Of a stretch of 64,000 nt of DNA, positions 1-12,948 are shown piece after piece. Where the stretch lies: contig OX387183.1 of assembly GCA_947561395.2 (NCBI GenBank), positions 62,045,915 to 62,109,914 of the forward strand, read 5' to 3'. How positions within the stretch are numbered: position 1 is the first letter of the stretch; each line of letters starts with the position of its first letter. The position numbers were made by a program, and so were the translations under genes. The stretch is from Buxus sempervirens. Lineage: Eukaryota > Streptophyta > Magnoliopsida > Buxales > Buxaceae. A model generated the notes under the pieces. The model was not told the DNA's origin, ran no database searches, and saw only the letters and a list, made by a program, of their open reading frames with translations.

Positions 1-199
1 TGTTGTTTCTTTTTTGCTTTTCATTTTGAACATATGGAAGATTAATTGCTTCTGAATTACCACATATTCTGATTTCTATGATTTAAGTTTGTTAAGGGAA
101 CTAAGAATGCTAATGAACTAGTTTTGCCATACCAATACATTAAAAATCATGTATCCAGTCTTATTATGTTTTGCTGAATCAAAACTGATAAACTTTACC

Positions 200-640
200 T
201 GGGTTCTTTTTGGTCTTCCTCTTTCTCTATTTTTGGTCCTTCAATGTATACATAGCACTTTCTAATTGTCCCCTCCATGAGCCTTTACATACTCCATTTT
301 AACCTACTTTGCTTTATCTCATCTCTTACTTAGGCTGCTCTTAGATGCTCACATTATGTTAACTGATTATTTTATATTTCCTACTCTTCCAATATATCTA
401 CCTCAGCATCATAACCTCAGCAATTCTCATCCTATGAATATAATGCTTCTTCATTCCAAAGATTGTGCTTTGTTTCTCTTAGCTTGAATGGAATATGTTG
501 GCCATTGAATACTCTAGATAAGTTCTTTTCTACTTTGGCCATCGGGTTTAATTTGAAGTTCATCATCCTTGTCAATTTCAGATGCACCTTGCTTGCTGGT
601 GCTCCCTTTTCTATAGGCAATTTAAAATACATTCTTCATT
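200..640 (-). mobile_element. Decayed RTE-type LINE fragment
   Basis: On the minus strand, broken reading frames recall the C-terminal part of plant RTE-clade LINE polyproteins: a stretch like VFNGQHIPFKLR (compare the common 'IPLKLKGKFY' segment) and, further on, a region resembling the 'LRWFGHVQRRP...RGRPKKT' tail. Several stops interrupt it, so no protein is possible. The similarity rests on recalled family patterns and is moderate. The 66-codon open frame at 432-632 is part of this remnant, not a gene. Confidence 0.4.
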
Positions 641-2610
641 CCCACCCCACTTATGTTTGGATCTCTTAATAGGCCCTCAACATTAGGACTTTTGTATCTC
701 AATTATATTTAGGGGAAGGAAAAAGAAACTCAGAAACTGAGAAATCAATTTTGTGTCGAGAATCTTTTGTAAAGCAAATATCTCATATCTGCAATGAGGA
801 TTGCACTAAAAAGCAAGGCACTTCCTTTCAAACTTAACAACAAAACAATTTTAACTATCAAGGTGGAAATGTGCATATACATATATATATATATATCGCT
901 TTTTCATGATTGAAAAGGTGATGAATTGTTTCCCATCATTCCCGTTCTGCTGTTGAATGTTTTCAGCATTAAGTAATTGATTTACCAGCAGTAGGAGTGT
1001 GTGTGTGTTTTCTTTTCTCATTTTCCCCCCTAATAAATAGTGTTTTTTCATATCTCCAGCTTCTACAGGTGCAGTTTTGATCCTTTGCATGGAGGGGAAA
1101 TGTCCCAGCGGGAATATTTCCGTTTTCTTAAAACCGACAACCGACAGAGATAGGGTGGTGAAATATCCTGAGCAATCTTTTTTACCTACCCATGTAAATA
1201 CCGTCCTAATATGCATGTGTAAGTACCATTTGTATATATGCATAAATGCGTCTGCTACATTGTATGCACACTTTAGGCAAAATGCTAAGCCTAATCATTC
1301 ATAATGATTATATCAAATTTATGATTACCATTACGGAAATATTGTTACGCATGTTGCTATCCGGTTGAGAGTATTTGTAGTTGAGAAATACCCCGACAAC
1401 CATAAGCTAAACAATTGGGGTATACAATTTCTGTTGTATTCACTAATCGTTCAAAAATTTTATATGGTTGCTAATTGAATATTTTTTTTACCCTTTTCGG
1501 AACATGCATTTGCTTGTGATAACGTTATTGCTTCACTATAAAGCAGGATGTATCATGTTGAATAAGGTTGGGGAAAATGAGTACGTCATTTGTTGGAGAT
1601 TTTGAGTCGAGTAAGGTGTTGGGACCTCTTCTTACTCTTAGTGCACGCATGACGCACAAGCAATGCAATATTGAAACCGTTACAATTAAATAAATGAACT
1701 TGAAAAAATGAGTTGCAACTCTTGTCTAGTCTATAGCAGGAGGATGTATTTTCATCTTTAATGAATCAAAAGGTACATTTTCTATTGGCACGGGTTGCAA
1801 TGTTGATGTTAAGGGCCGGGAATAGTTATTCTTGTTTTGGAGAGTAAGCAGTTGCTTTTAATAGCCTCCTCCTTTTTTTCTCTCTTTGTTTTTTCTTTTC
1901 CAATTCTATATTCTAGTTGTGTGGAAGGGTTTGTACGAAGCAATGTTCCTGTTGGAGTGGGTAACAATCACTAAGTTCACTTTTACCAAAAAAAATCTTT
2001 CTCCACAAAAAGATCAGGTATCCTAAATAAAACTACTCAGCCTAAATTGGCTAAGTTCTCAAAAACACTATGTTATTCTTAAATAAGATTACCCAATGCT
2101 TATCTGTTAAAAACTATTAAATTGCCTAAGTTCTCAAAAATACTATGCTATTCTAAATCCAATGCCTATCCGTTAAAAACTACAAGCACATTTTAACAAA
2201 CGCCTAAATTGATCTCACGTTAAGTATGGGGATATGTGAAGTATTGACGTGCGTTTTCTAGTGCATTTAAAACGAATCCCATAACCAAGTCAACTCTAAG
2301 CCTAAAAAAATCGTTTTAAATATGTTATCAAGGGTTCAAAGAAACTTTTTAAGTTGGCGTATGTACTATGTAGGTAAAGATGCATGTTTAAGTGAGGAGT
2401 TCTTTCAAGCAGATGGACTGGAAACTGGATTATGCAGGCTGTTCATTCACCACCTGACGGAATGAAAAACATTTGGCCTTTTGCGTATATGGTTGGACTT
2501 GGGAGGCGTTTTATCTGCTGAAAGTCGGGTTTTCTTGAATAGACGTGATCGTTGCTCTCAACACTATGTATGACTCTGTTCGTCTCCAACACTCGATCTG
2601 ATGCAGTCAA
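641..2610. other. AT-rich spacer with an (AT)n run
   Basis: I see no convincing gene. A short (AT)n run lies at about 880-897. The open frames at 851-1304 overlap each other on both strands and show no family pattern. The last few hundred bases presumably include the promoter and 5' UTR of the PPR gene; no clear TATA box was identified. Confidence 0.5.
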
Positions 2611-4539
2611 ATGAACGCATCGTCGCTCATCTCCAGCAAACTAATCAAAAAACCTGTTCCTGTTACTGCTGCTGCCAGTCTCCTAAATTTTTTTTCTGCC
2701 ACTACAGTGGAGATTTCCCGATTCCCCCTGGATCTAAGCACCTGCATCGCTTCCTTACAAGCATGTGCCCTCCACAAGAACCTATCAAAAGGAAGGCAAA
2801 TCCATTCTTTTATGCTTGTCAGTGGACTCCTCAGCTCACCCCTCTCCATCACCAGCTTGATTAACATGTATTCCAAATGCAATCATCCGGCAGAGGCCCT
2901 TGCCATCTTTGACGGAACCCATGGCCGGAATCTATTTTCTTGGAATGCCATCATTGCGGGATTCGTCCACAACGGCCTTCCCCACGAAGCACTGGAATTC
3001 TATCGGAGGTTGCGGTGGGAGAAAGTAATTCCGGACAAATTCACCTTCCCCTGCGCGATCACAGCTTGCTCTGAACTCTCTGAAGTTTTAGAAGCTAGGA
3101 AGATCCATGGTGGGCTATTTAAAACCGGTTTGGAGATGGATCCTTTCGTCGCCAGCGCTTTGATTAATTTTTATTTGAAATTTAGTTTCATGGAAGAAGC
3201 CCGGAGCCTGTTCGAAGAACTGCCCACGAGAGATGATGTTGTACTATGGAATTCGATGATTAACGGGTACGCCCAGATTGGGGAATTCCCCATGGCCTTG
3301 GACGTTTTCAGTAGGATGAATTATGAGGGGGTGACCCCGAATAAATTCACGGTGACCGGGATCTTATCAGTTTCTGCAACAACCGAAGATCTAAATAACG
3401 GGACAGCAATTCATGCTTTTGTGGAGAAAATGGGTTATGAATCGGGAGTTGCTGTTTCAAACTCGTTAATTGATATGTATGGGAAATGCAAAAGCGTAGA
3501 GAATGCGTTGCAAATTTTTGAGACCATGCCTGAGAAGGATATATTCTCTTGGAACTCGATCATTTCGGTTCATGAACACTCTGGGGATTATGGTGGGACT
3601 CTGAGACTCTTCGACAGAATGCGGGATGCTGGGCTTCGGCCGGATACTGTGACTATCACGTCCATCCTTCCGGCTTGCTCCAATATGGCAGCATTGATGC
3701 ATGGAAAGGAGATTCATGGGTACATGATTGTTAATGGCCTGAGGATGGCTAGCAAGGATGGAAAAAATGCTGATGATGTTTATGTAGAAAATGCGGTCAT
3801 GGACATGTATGCAAAGTGTGGAAGTCTGAGAGATGCTCGCTTGGTTTTTGATAAGATGTGGGATAAAGATGTAGCTTCATGGAACATCATGATAATGGGT
3901 TATGGCCTGCACGGGTATGGGGACAAAGCATTAGATATGTTTTCTCAGATGTGTGAGGCACAGGTGAAGCCTGACGAAGTCACATTTGTGGGGGTTCTAT
4001 CTGCCTGTAGCCATGCAGGGCTTTTCGGCCCTGGACGCGAATTCTTGGCAAGAATGCACTCGGACTATGGGGTGATTCCCTCGGTTGAGCATTATGCCTG
4101 TGTGGTTGACATGCTTGGTCGAGGCGGGCTTCTAAATGAAGCCTATGAATTGATGGTCACAATGCCAATGGTGCCCAACTCAGTAGTCTGGAGGGCTTTT
4201 CTTGCTGCATGTCGGCTCCATGGAGATTCATCTCTAGGAGAGGTGGCCGCGAAGCGGATATTTGAGCTTGATCCGGAGCATTGTGGGAGCTATGTGTTAA
4301 TATCAAACATCTACGGGGACATCGGCCGGTATGAAGAGGTATCTGAGGTCAGGCAGTCAATGAGGCAAAGCAAAGTGAGGAAGACACCAGGGTGCAGCTG
4401 GATCGAACTGAAGAATGGTGTCCATGTTTTTATTACCAGAGATAAGACGCATCCACAGTCGGATATGATTTATGCAGAATTAGATGCACTGACTGCACGT
4501 CTGCGCGAACACGGGTATGTAAATTTACTTCAATCGTAG
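2611..4539 (+). CDS. Pentatricopeptide repeat (PPR) protein, PLS class with E domain
   Basis: A 642-aa intronless PPR protein, typical of plant organelle RNA-binding factors that act in transcript editing, splicing or stability. After an N-terminal segment rich in Ser/Lys/Val (a plausible mitochondrial or plastid transit peptide, residues about 1-45) come tandem P-L-S repeats, seen in phrases such as SLINMYSKC, LFSWNAIIAGF, DVVLWNSMINGYAQ, VSNSLIDMYGKC, DIFSWNSIISV, DVASWNIMIMGYG and VTFVGVLSACSHAGL. An E/E+ type C-terminus follows (VVWRAFLAACRLHGD, then GCSWIEL and H-P-Q-S). There is no C-terminal DYW deaminase domain, so if it edits RNA it would need a partner deaminase. It resembles the Arabidopsis At3g14730 type (recalled, not aligned). 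The chosen ATG gives the whole transit-like region; the ATG at 2601 is in another frame. The ORF is intact. Confidence 0.93.
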   Translation: MNASSLISSKLIKKPVPVTAAASLLNFFSATTVEISRFPLDLSTCIASLQACALHKNLSKGRQIHSFMLVSGLLSSPLSITSLINMYSKCNHPAEALAIFDGTHGRNLFSWNAIIAGFVHNGLPHEALEFYRRLRWEKVIPDKFTFPCAITACSELSEVLEARKIHGGLFKTGLEMDPFVASALINFYLKFSFMEEARSLFEELPTRDDVVLWNSMINGYAQIGEFPMALDVFSRMNYEGVTPNKFTVTGILSVSATTEDLNNGTAIHAFVEKMGYESGVAVSNSLIDMYGKCKSVENALQIFETMPEKDIFSWNSIISVHEHSGDYGGTLRLFDRMRDAGLRPDTVTITSILPACSNMAALMHGKEIHGYMIVNGLRMASKDGKNADDVYVENAVMDMYAKCGSLRDARLVFDKMWDKDVASWNIMIMGYGLHGYGDKALDMFSQMCEAQVKPDEVTFVGVLSACSHAGLFGPGREFLARMHSDYGVIPSVEHYACVVDMLGRGGLLNEAYELMVTMPMVPNSVVWRAFLAACRLHGDSSLGEVAAKRIFELDPEHCGSYVLISNIYGDIGRYEEVSEVRQSMRQSKVRKTPGCSWIELKNGVHVFITRDKTHPQSDMIYAELDALTARLREHGYVNLLQS

Positions 4540-5532
4540 CGTGGAGTGAAAGTGATATTATTCATGGTCTCCCAAAGGATATTTATGGTTTCCAAAGAGG
4601 ACCGATCAAAAGAACGGCTCGTGTTGATCTAAAGGTGCATCCCATTAACTCCCATGGAAGGACAGGATAAGGCCTGGTCCAAATCATCCGAATGCAAGGC
4701 ACTACGTTGATGCCATCCCAAAAAGAGTGAAGGGTCTGTTTTCTGATGGGTATCACGGGATTGGTTGGATTTCAGCCGGCCTTGAAAGGAACTAAACGCG
4801 TTATAAAAATGTTTTTTGCACTAATTTGGAGGATGGATGGATGGATGCTACTTGTAGCGATCACATGCTCTCTTCACAAAGGGGACGTTTGCCACAGCTT
4901 CAACAAGATTTTTCAGGCGAGTGACCGCATCTCGGTGACTCAAGGAATATTAGTCTCACGGCTAAGCCAGGATGCCTTCGATTTCAGATGAAAACCTTGC
5001 AGAGTGATTGATCAGTGATCGCAAAATCATAGCCCTGGAACAGGAAGTGTTTTTGGAATGAGTACCCCAATCAACGCAGCCACCTTTCCCCGGCTCGAGC
5101 ATCGCTTCAATATTCAGCTGCACCCCGAGTAACATTGTTACGCTTACAGAGACCTACACCAGTGGCGATAAATTCGTGCTACAACTGTAACTCGTATCCC
5201 ATCTGGCTGCAGAGAGACGCTAATGGTGACTAAACACCATTCTGCTATAGTTATAATACTCTTCCCTTGTCCAACTAGTAATTACGAAACGAAATAACAA
5301 GCATAGAGGCTTCCGTAACTTTTATTTTATAGCTAAAACTAAAAAGTTTCCTTTGACATTTATTTACTCCCTACAGCTTCTTTTGCAACATATGGCCAGA
5401 TCCGATTGCCATTATTTTTTAAGGCCAAATGTGTACTTAAGAATGTAATGGAAAAACGCATAGAAAGATCACATGCTCGCTATAATTTATCCACCCTACC
5501 AATCTGAGTCCCATCCGGGCCTTTATCCGAAG
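4540..5532. other. Spacer between PPR gene and QOR-like gene
   Basis: No gene is supported. It holds the PPR 3' UTR and, towards 5532, the 3' UTR of the minus-strand oxidoreductase gene. A short GGAT microsatellite (about 4833-4848) is present. The 81-codon open frame at 4746 has no recognisable domain and is probably chance. Confidence 0.5.
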
Positions 5533-8325
5533 TCACAGCTTGGATCTCACAGTTTTGCCATCATGGAGAGTAAGCAACACTTTTCCAATAACTTTTCGCT
5601 CTTTGATCGCAGAAAATGCAAGATTCGCCTGTCAAAAGCACAAAAGTAAGCATAATTACTTGTTTGATAGTAATGATACAGCTTAAAATTAACACAGCTT
5701 TCATACGAAGAATTAATGCAGCTTTACTTTTATCAGCAATACGAAACTTTCAAGGAAGCAAAGTACATGATGAAGATGACCAATGATCATGATTCTAAAA
5801 GAGATGGCACAGAATACTAATCAGCATCCATGGAGATTGGAGTTGGCCAATGCAAATCGGAGAAAAAGACCCTACTCTGGCCCAGTAAAGGTGGAGGTTT
5901 CTGGCAATTATAAATTCTATAAAATAGTCTATAGTTTGGATATCTGTTAACCCTTTTTTCCTGTTTATTCCCTACCCAAGCTTGCTATTCTCAAATGGCA
6001 CTTATTAAAACTTTTGTTACACTTGTTCTATATCTTTTTATGATAAACTTTCATTTATGAGGCGCATAGGAGCCTACTTTGTATCGCATGCACAACCCCC
6101 CTCCCAACTCACAAAAACACCCATCCACCCACCCACAAAATAATAATAATAATAATAATGAAGATAATTAATATATAAAAAAAATAAAATAAGAAAAGAT
6201 AAGGTCATTTCAACAAAACAGAAATAACTGCTGACCATCCTTGAGGTTCTGGTTGAAGTAAAATTTGATTTCATTTTCCATAATTAGAGTCACTCAGCCC
6301 TGTTAACACAAACCATATCATAACAGAACCAAATTGACAAGGTGAATTTACAGTGGACATCAAGATGCTAAAGAAGCTTTTGTAGAGTATTGACTTTACA
6401 GTTCTAAGGGAAGATCTAAACATTGACGAGCCTGTGTACTAATACATATTGCCTCCGCACGTACATAATGTGGGATTGCATTTGCAGGACAAATCAGAGT
6501 AAGAAACAACTAAATATAATGGAATTATATCACAAGCCCCCCTTACCTCTGATAGGCAGTACGCATGAGAAATATGAATAGTTATCAAGCCCTTTGCTAG
6601 CCAGGAAAGTAGCTCCTTGACAGAATCTTCAAGAACACCTGGTCGATGTATTTTGTAGCTTCCCCAGTACAGTCCATGTATTGTCCAATTCTGAAGTGCA
6701 GCATAAATTCCCAGAAAATAGAAACAAGGTGATAGAGATTGATAAATAGAAGATGATTCATGGAATTTCACAGACAGACAAATAAGCAATTGTTTTCTAC
6801 GTTCCATAATGCAAAATGACAAAAGATCTACATAAATATTTAAGATTCAATAACTTGAACTTTCCAAAAGAAAAAAAAAAGTTCCAATAACTTGGAGTTA
6901 ATCGCCTGACTTGACAAGGACCAAGTCGAAGACAATTAGAATAAAGACTAGAACTTGAGCAGGTTTTCAAGAGAGCCATTAGACGTCTACAATATGATAT
7001 TTGAGGCATTCAGTCGAATATGTACCCAATTGCTTTAACCTCTGCTCAGCAGTATTAAGATGAGGTAAGACCACGAAAAGAATGAGATAATAAATCACAT
7101 GATCCCCAACTAAACCATTGTAGGAAGATAATATGGAGCGTACCATGCAATTCAAAATTGAAAATGATTTGAGTACCTTGATAAGAGCAATATTTGCTGG
7201 GATGACAGGGATCTCTCCACTAGCAAACCCTATGACCAAAATATTTGCACCCCAGTTCAAAAGCTTCATGCATTCCTTAGTGAGCTTGCCTCCCACCGGA
7301 TCATATAAAACATCAACCCCTTTCAGCTTTCTTTCCTTGAGAAACCCCTTAACACTTTCAATAACATTCCCTTTGCTGAGGTCAACAACATGATCAACGC
7401 CCAACGTCTTCAAAAACTGCACTTTCTCAGCTCCCCTGGCAGCAAAGAGATCACATGACAACGTCAGTTAAGTCCCAGAAAAATCAGAAATTAAAATAGG
7501 TTTGGACAAGATAAGAAGTCAAAACTAACCAACTGACCCATCCACTCAAAGATCAATTACCTGGCAACAGCAATAACAACGGCGCCACAAACCTTTCCAA
7601 TCTGCACAGCTGACAGCCCAACTCCCCCAGCTGCACCGAGGACCAGCAACACCTGCATTTGATTCCGCAAAGTACCACATTTGGGTTCCTTGTTGACTGT
7701 TTGGAAGTCAAGTTTCAATATCAGTCATGACAAGGCAAGGGAATCAATAGTACCTGACCAGTACTCAATTGAGCTCTATGAACGAGCGCAACATGTGAGG
7801 TTCCGAAGGCAACAGGGAGTACAGCAGCAGCAACCAGATCACATCCATCGGGTACCAAAAATCTTCATTTTTATCAGACGCATTAATCATTATTGAGAAA
7901 TTCAACTTCTTTTTACTCTTCAAATTAGGAATGAATAAATTTCTTGTCCTTTTTTAAATTCAAAATCCCTAATTTTTCACTTACAGCTCTTTCTCCTCTG
8001 CAACAATATATTCCGCAAAAGAGCCAAGGGCAGCGAAAGAACAAATCCGATCACCGACTTTGAACTTAGAGACTTTATATCCGACAGATTCGACGACGCC
8101 CGAGTAATCGGAGCCTGGAATGAAAGGAAGAGGGGGTTTCTCCTGGTATTTCCCCAATATCTGCAGGTAATTCGCGTAATTTAAGCTCGTAGCTCTCACT
8201 CGAACTCTGATTGCAGTCGGAGAACCCAATTCAGGGATCGGATAAGAGCTGGGAACGGCAATTGGAGATGATTCTGAGATGGGTAATGTTGGATCGCCGA
8301 TATTTCTGCACACAAGAGCTTCCAT
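5533..8325 (-). CDS. Quinone oxidoreductase-like MDR protein, likely peroxisomal (PTS1 SKL)
   Basis: Six exons on the minus strand: 8325-7985, 7862-7754, 7652-7561, 7435-7177, 6690-6547, 5628-5533. All junctions are GT-AG and phases agree, giving 1,041 nt and 346 aa. It is a zinc-free medium-chain dehydrogenase/reductase of the quinone oxidoreductase type. The GroES-like N-terminal half contains FIPGSDYSGVV and VGDRICSF. The Rossmann half contains the NADPH-binding turn in VLLVLGAAGGVGLSAVQIGK. The chain ends in ...VRSKL, a textbook type-1 peroxisomal signal. It resembles Arabidopsis At3g56460 (about 348 aa), which to my recollection also ends in SKL. I chose the ATG at 8325 (MEALVCRN) because related proteins start there; an in-frame ATG 27 nt upstream is the alternative. 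Expected role: NADPH-dependent reduction of quinone or enone substrates, probably in the peroxisome matrix (inferred). Confidence 0.9.
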
Positions 8326-8812
8326 TACGGTGTTGAGAGGATTCCAAAGCAAACCCTTGTTGTTTTTTCCTCTTTCCCCCTTCTACAAAAGTAACAAAAC
8401 CCCTTCTCGCACCCTTTTAATTGTCGAGCTCGAGCTAAAACAATCGTGTTAAAAAGCTATTCATTTTACCAACAAAAAAAAAAGTTAAAAAGCTATTCCG
8501 AGTAAAATTAGCGAATATCAGCGAATTGGAACGTCCATTTGGCAACTAAAAAAAAGGGTAATAATGGTAGGAAAATACGAAGGGGACCCACCACAAAGCG
8601 GAACGTAAGATCATTAGGCTACTCATCTGGCGACACGTCGAGACGGAGTATGGAAAAGGACTTTTCGCAGCTTTTCCTGGTTCGATGAATTCTTGCAGAA
8701 AGATAACACTTCCCGCGGAATTCAATACCAGCGATCCCACCCTTTCCCGAGAAATTCCTTGCCATAAGCTAAGTCTTCAAAATCCAAAGGAAATAATTTT
8801 GTTTTGCTTGAG
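8326..8812. promoter_or_regulatory. Divergent (bidirectional) promoter region
   Basis: Only 487 bp separate the start codons of the minus-strand oxidoreductase gene and the plus-strand alpha/beta hydrolase gene. Both 5' UTRs and both promoters must therefore fit here, which makes shared regulation possible. No unmistakable TATA box was found. The short open frame at 8546-8740 (minus) has no family pattern. Confidence 0.6.
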
Positions 8813-11800
8813 ATGAGTTTGGGGATTCATCATTTTGTGTTCGCACCGCAAATTCGCGGCCATGATTCCAACTTCTCCTACAACAAATTTTCCTTATCCC
8901 AGAGTTTTCCGGGAAATTCAGTCTCAGCTATGGGTATGCCGCTGTTTCGTAGACAAGCTGCTTCGATTAGTGGTTTCGATGCTGAATATCCCGGTACAAT
9001 TCGCTGATATTCTCAACCTCTGATTATCTTTCTCTATTGGTCTCTGAACTCAATTAAGTTTAGTTAATTATCTTGTTATTTTTTTGACATTTGAATTGAA
9101 TCAATAATTTCTTAGCGGTTAGCATAACCAGAAACTGCCCGTAGTACAATTTCTTGAAGTTACTTAGGAATTTTTCTTTTTTAATATTTGTTGGATTCAT
9201 GAGAAAAAACTAAAATGACTCTGTTCAAGTTCCAAATCAACTAAGTCATGAAGTCGTAATTGGTTGGTTGAGGAAGGTCGATACAATCGATGCAGGTGCA
9301 TTTAGCAGCTACATGAATTTCTGTCAACCTTAGATCTCAGCATCCCTTTTCTACTCTATAACTCTTTTATTTTCACTGCCATAATTATTCCCATTAGAGT
9401 GTAAAATCTGAACTTTAATCCATTCAGTTTTTAACTTTCATAAAAAATTAGCGAATCCAAATTCATCCTCCAATTCTTTCAAAATACTCAGTTACTTTTG
9501 GGTTCAAAAGTCCTTTATTATTAATATTTCTGGTGCTTAAGTTGCTTTACTCTCTGGTTAAATTCTAGAACCATACCTGTTTCGCACGGTCTATTTTGTC
9601 ACACTTTCCTTCTCCTTTTTATTATTATTATTATTTTGAATTCAAATTCTTCTATTCGATTGGTTTGAATTGGAGATTTTTTTTTTAATATAGAAATAAA
9701 AAGTAGATTGTGGAATATCCAATTTTTCTAAATGTCATATTATTTTGACCAAAAACTGATTTGGTATAAATGTCATTATTATATTTAGGCTGCGGATGAA
9801 CTTTGTGCTGGGTGCATTTATTTTGTATTTATTTCTGTCAATTTGAGCTGTTTCAATTTCTGTTTAGTTATAAAATAGATTGTGTCGGATTCTTCATTTC
9901 CTCAGAGCAATTGTTGGATGTCAAAAGGAAGCAGAAAAGACAAAGTGTAGCTGGCATAGATCAGGATGATTTACTGGATCCAACATTATTAGCTGATCCA
10001 GATAGTTGCTTTTGTGAATTTAAGGGGGTTCAGATACACCACAAATTATGCCATGAAGAAGAGCAACAAGAGCACTCTTTACATTACCACGATACATCTC
10101 AACAATCCCATCAAGCTAGAAGAATTGGCTTTCCTATTATTTTATTGCATGGATTTGGAGCTTCTGTGTTTTCATGGAATCGAGTTATGAAGCCTCTGGC
10201 ACGGGTTACTGGTTCAAAAGTTCTTGCTTTTGATAGGCCTGCATTTGGTTTGACATCAAGAGTGAATTCAACCTCTGGAAGTGAAGATTCAAGACTTGTC
10301 AATCCATACTCCATGGCATTTTCAGTGCTGGCAACACTGTCCTTCATTGACCTTCTAGCCGCTGAGAAGGCAATTATCATTGGGTGTGTAAGTTTTAGAT
10401 GTTAAGTATCAAAAGCAGTTATTTTTCACAGAAGTAAAAGGCTTCTGCTTTTTAGACCATAATAATGATCTCCTCATATCACTGTACCAGACATGGTGGA
10501 CATGCAGCATTGTGTTGATGGTCCTGCTCCTGCCTGGGAAATCTTTAAAGCAATCAATTAACCTCACTAGAGCATCCCGATCATCTCATTGGTGAACCTT
10601 TTTAGCGGTCATCAAAATTTGATTTTGCTGCAAATAAATCACATAATGGTTGATTAGTATAAGTTAATTCAGCCATTAATTTGATACCATGCTAGGTCTG
10701 CTCACCTGCTTACTGTTGATGTGACTGTGACAGATATGCATTTTTATGGTCTTGAGTTGGGCACCTTTGATTCTATTTATACAATTTTGGTTTTAGGTCT
10801 CAAAAATCCCACAAGTCACCTTTTGGTCACTGTTGGTTCCTGTTGACAAACTTATAATCTATCAATAGAATTCTTTGAGTCTGCTCTTTATACTCTTGCA
10901 GCTTCTCTTTCCCGATATCTGAATCTGTACCTTAAAAAAATGGCATCGCAGGCACTCAGCTGGTTCTCTTGTAGCAGTAAATACTTACTTCGAGGCTCCT
11001 GAGAGTGTTGCTGCTCTGATCCTTATTGCCCCTGCAACTATTGCCCCGTTTGTTTCAGTTAAGGTCAACAAAATGGATGAATCAAGACAAGAAAGTCAGA
11101 TCCAAGACAGTGACCTGAATTCTGTTGTTCAAAAGAATCCATTTATGAGAATTCGGAAGATCCTTTCAAAGTTGTTTATGTATGTTGCCCAGGGAATAAT
11201 GAAGATGGTGGTAGAGATGAAAGATATGATCGGCTCTCTCTTTAAGAAAGTCTTAATAGCTGTTCTACGGTCAGCCCTTGCTGTAATGTTAGTGAGTGAA
11301 ATTTCTTGGTGGAGTATTTCCATAATTATGAAATTTGGCAAATCAACTTCTGATTGGCCACGCCATTCCAGTTTCTGGTGTAAACTTGCCAAAGAACATG
11401 AAATATGACCTGACTTAGTTCAAACAACCCAAGTTTCATGTTACTTTTTAAATTTCAGAATAATTCAATGAAGTCATGACATTTTGTAATTTCTATAGAT
11501 GATATTTAGTTACCAGTATCAGTATAATATATATTTTGATACCAAAGCAACCAACTAATGGATCAAGTTGATCAAGCATCTTCTAGAAACTGTACTAATA
11601 TATAACTAAGAAGTGCTATTTATGTTCTCCTTTCTGCATTAAGGTTCCCATCACACTTCCACTGGTTAATTACCTATTTGATTTTACAGGTAAGGATGGT
11701 AATTGATAAGTTTGGTATAGCCGCTATTCGAAATGCATGGTATGATGCAAATCATATCAGTGATCATGTGATACAAGGTTACACAAAGGTGTGCTTTTTC

Positions 11801-12948
11801 TCTTCCTTACTTTATTTTTTATGAAATTGGATTATAGGTTGGCATATATGAAATTAGTTCATGCATTGAACTTCATTCTATTGTCATTGTTGCAGCCATT
11901 GAGGGCTAAGGATTGGGATAGAGCTCTTATAGAATATACAGTAGCTTTGCTAACTGATTCTGCATCTGAATCAAAGCCACCACTATCAAAACGACTGATT
12001 GAGATATCTTGTCCAGGTAGCAATTCTGAATCTTCTACTAGCAATTCTGAGTCTTCTTTTGAGCACATGTTCAAGGAAACATGGAACCGACCTAATATGT
12101 TGCATTCCTTTTATGTTCTGATGCATCTGATGGTAAACTTCTGCAAGACACTGAAAAAAGAAAAAAGGCATTGCTAGAGTTGAGCAAAAGTGTCGGGCAT
12201 GGTTCTAACTAAAACCCAACTTGTCAATCCTTTTGTGATGTGGTTCAAATGGTTATTAATCTAATGGAATATTGCATGGAAAATAGAGGGCATTCCCAGC
12301 TATATTGAATGAAGAAAGTAGAATGACACCATGGTGCTTCTTGGGAGTCACCATCGCAATACATATAGCCCTTATAAAAGTAAGGACTGCCCATGATCAA
12401 ACCACATTTTGTGCCACCTTTGTCATTCCTATTAGACAACCACAAGTTCACAGCCATATTGTTTGGACCAAATTTTAGTTATGCTATGTTGTCTAAAGAA
12501 CATAGGTGACTTACTACAAAGATATCAGAAGATCAAACTGGTTTAGTTGATTCTTGAATGTAAGATTTCTGGATGGAACACTGAGTGGTAATGGATTTTC
12601 TCAATTTGAAAAATAAGAAAGGAACTGATGACTGAAAAAAAAAATGATTTCCAACTTTTAAATTTTTTTAATCCTGTTGACAACTGCTCCTGACATTGTT
12701 GATTCTTGGCTTTGTCTGCTGATTGAAATCCAGTGCTAATTGTAACCGGTGACACTGACCGTATTATCCCCTCCTGGAATGCTGAGAGATTGTCACGAGT
12801 TATACCTGGCTCCTGCCTTGAAGTAATCAAGAATTGCGGTCACTTGCCCCATGAAGAAAGGGTGGAAGAGTTTGTTGCGGTTGTTGAGAAGTTTCTGCAG
12901 AGAGTTTTTGGAGCTTCAGAGGGTCAGCTTCTCCAGACAGCAGCTTGA
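8813..12948 (+). CDS. Alpha/beta-hydrolase fold protein
   Basis: Six exons: 8813-8993, 9906-10383, 10952-11291, 11690-11788, 11896-12016, 12734-12948. All introns are GT-AG with matching phases, giving 1,434 nt and 477 aa. The oxyanion-hole motif HGFGAS, the nucleophile elbow G-H-S-A-G (formed across the exon 2/3 junction), an acid in VLIVTGDTDRI and the histidine in NCGHLPHEE make a complete Ser-Asp-His triad. A helical cap lies between about residues 250 and 390. The length and the two-part N-terminus (a Ser/Arg-rich leader, then LLDPTLLADPDSCFCEF) resemble the uncharacterised plant family that includes At3g10840 (recalled). The leader could be a plastid transit peptide, but this is uncertain. 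Substrate unknown. The ATG at 8813 is the first in frame; a later Met at codon 40 is the alternative. The gene is tail-to-tail with the C2-domain gene 236 bp away. Confidence 0.88.

Noticed and set aside
851..1304. 130-codon minus and 75-codon plus open frames
   Set aside because: Overlap each other, include low-complexity Tyr/Ile runs from an (AT)n repeat, and match no family I know.
3466..3717. Minus-strand open frame within the PPR gene
   Set aside because: Shadow of the PPR coding sequence; the plus strand gives a full 642-aa family match.
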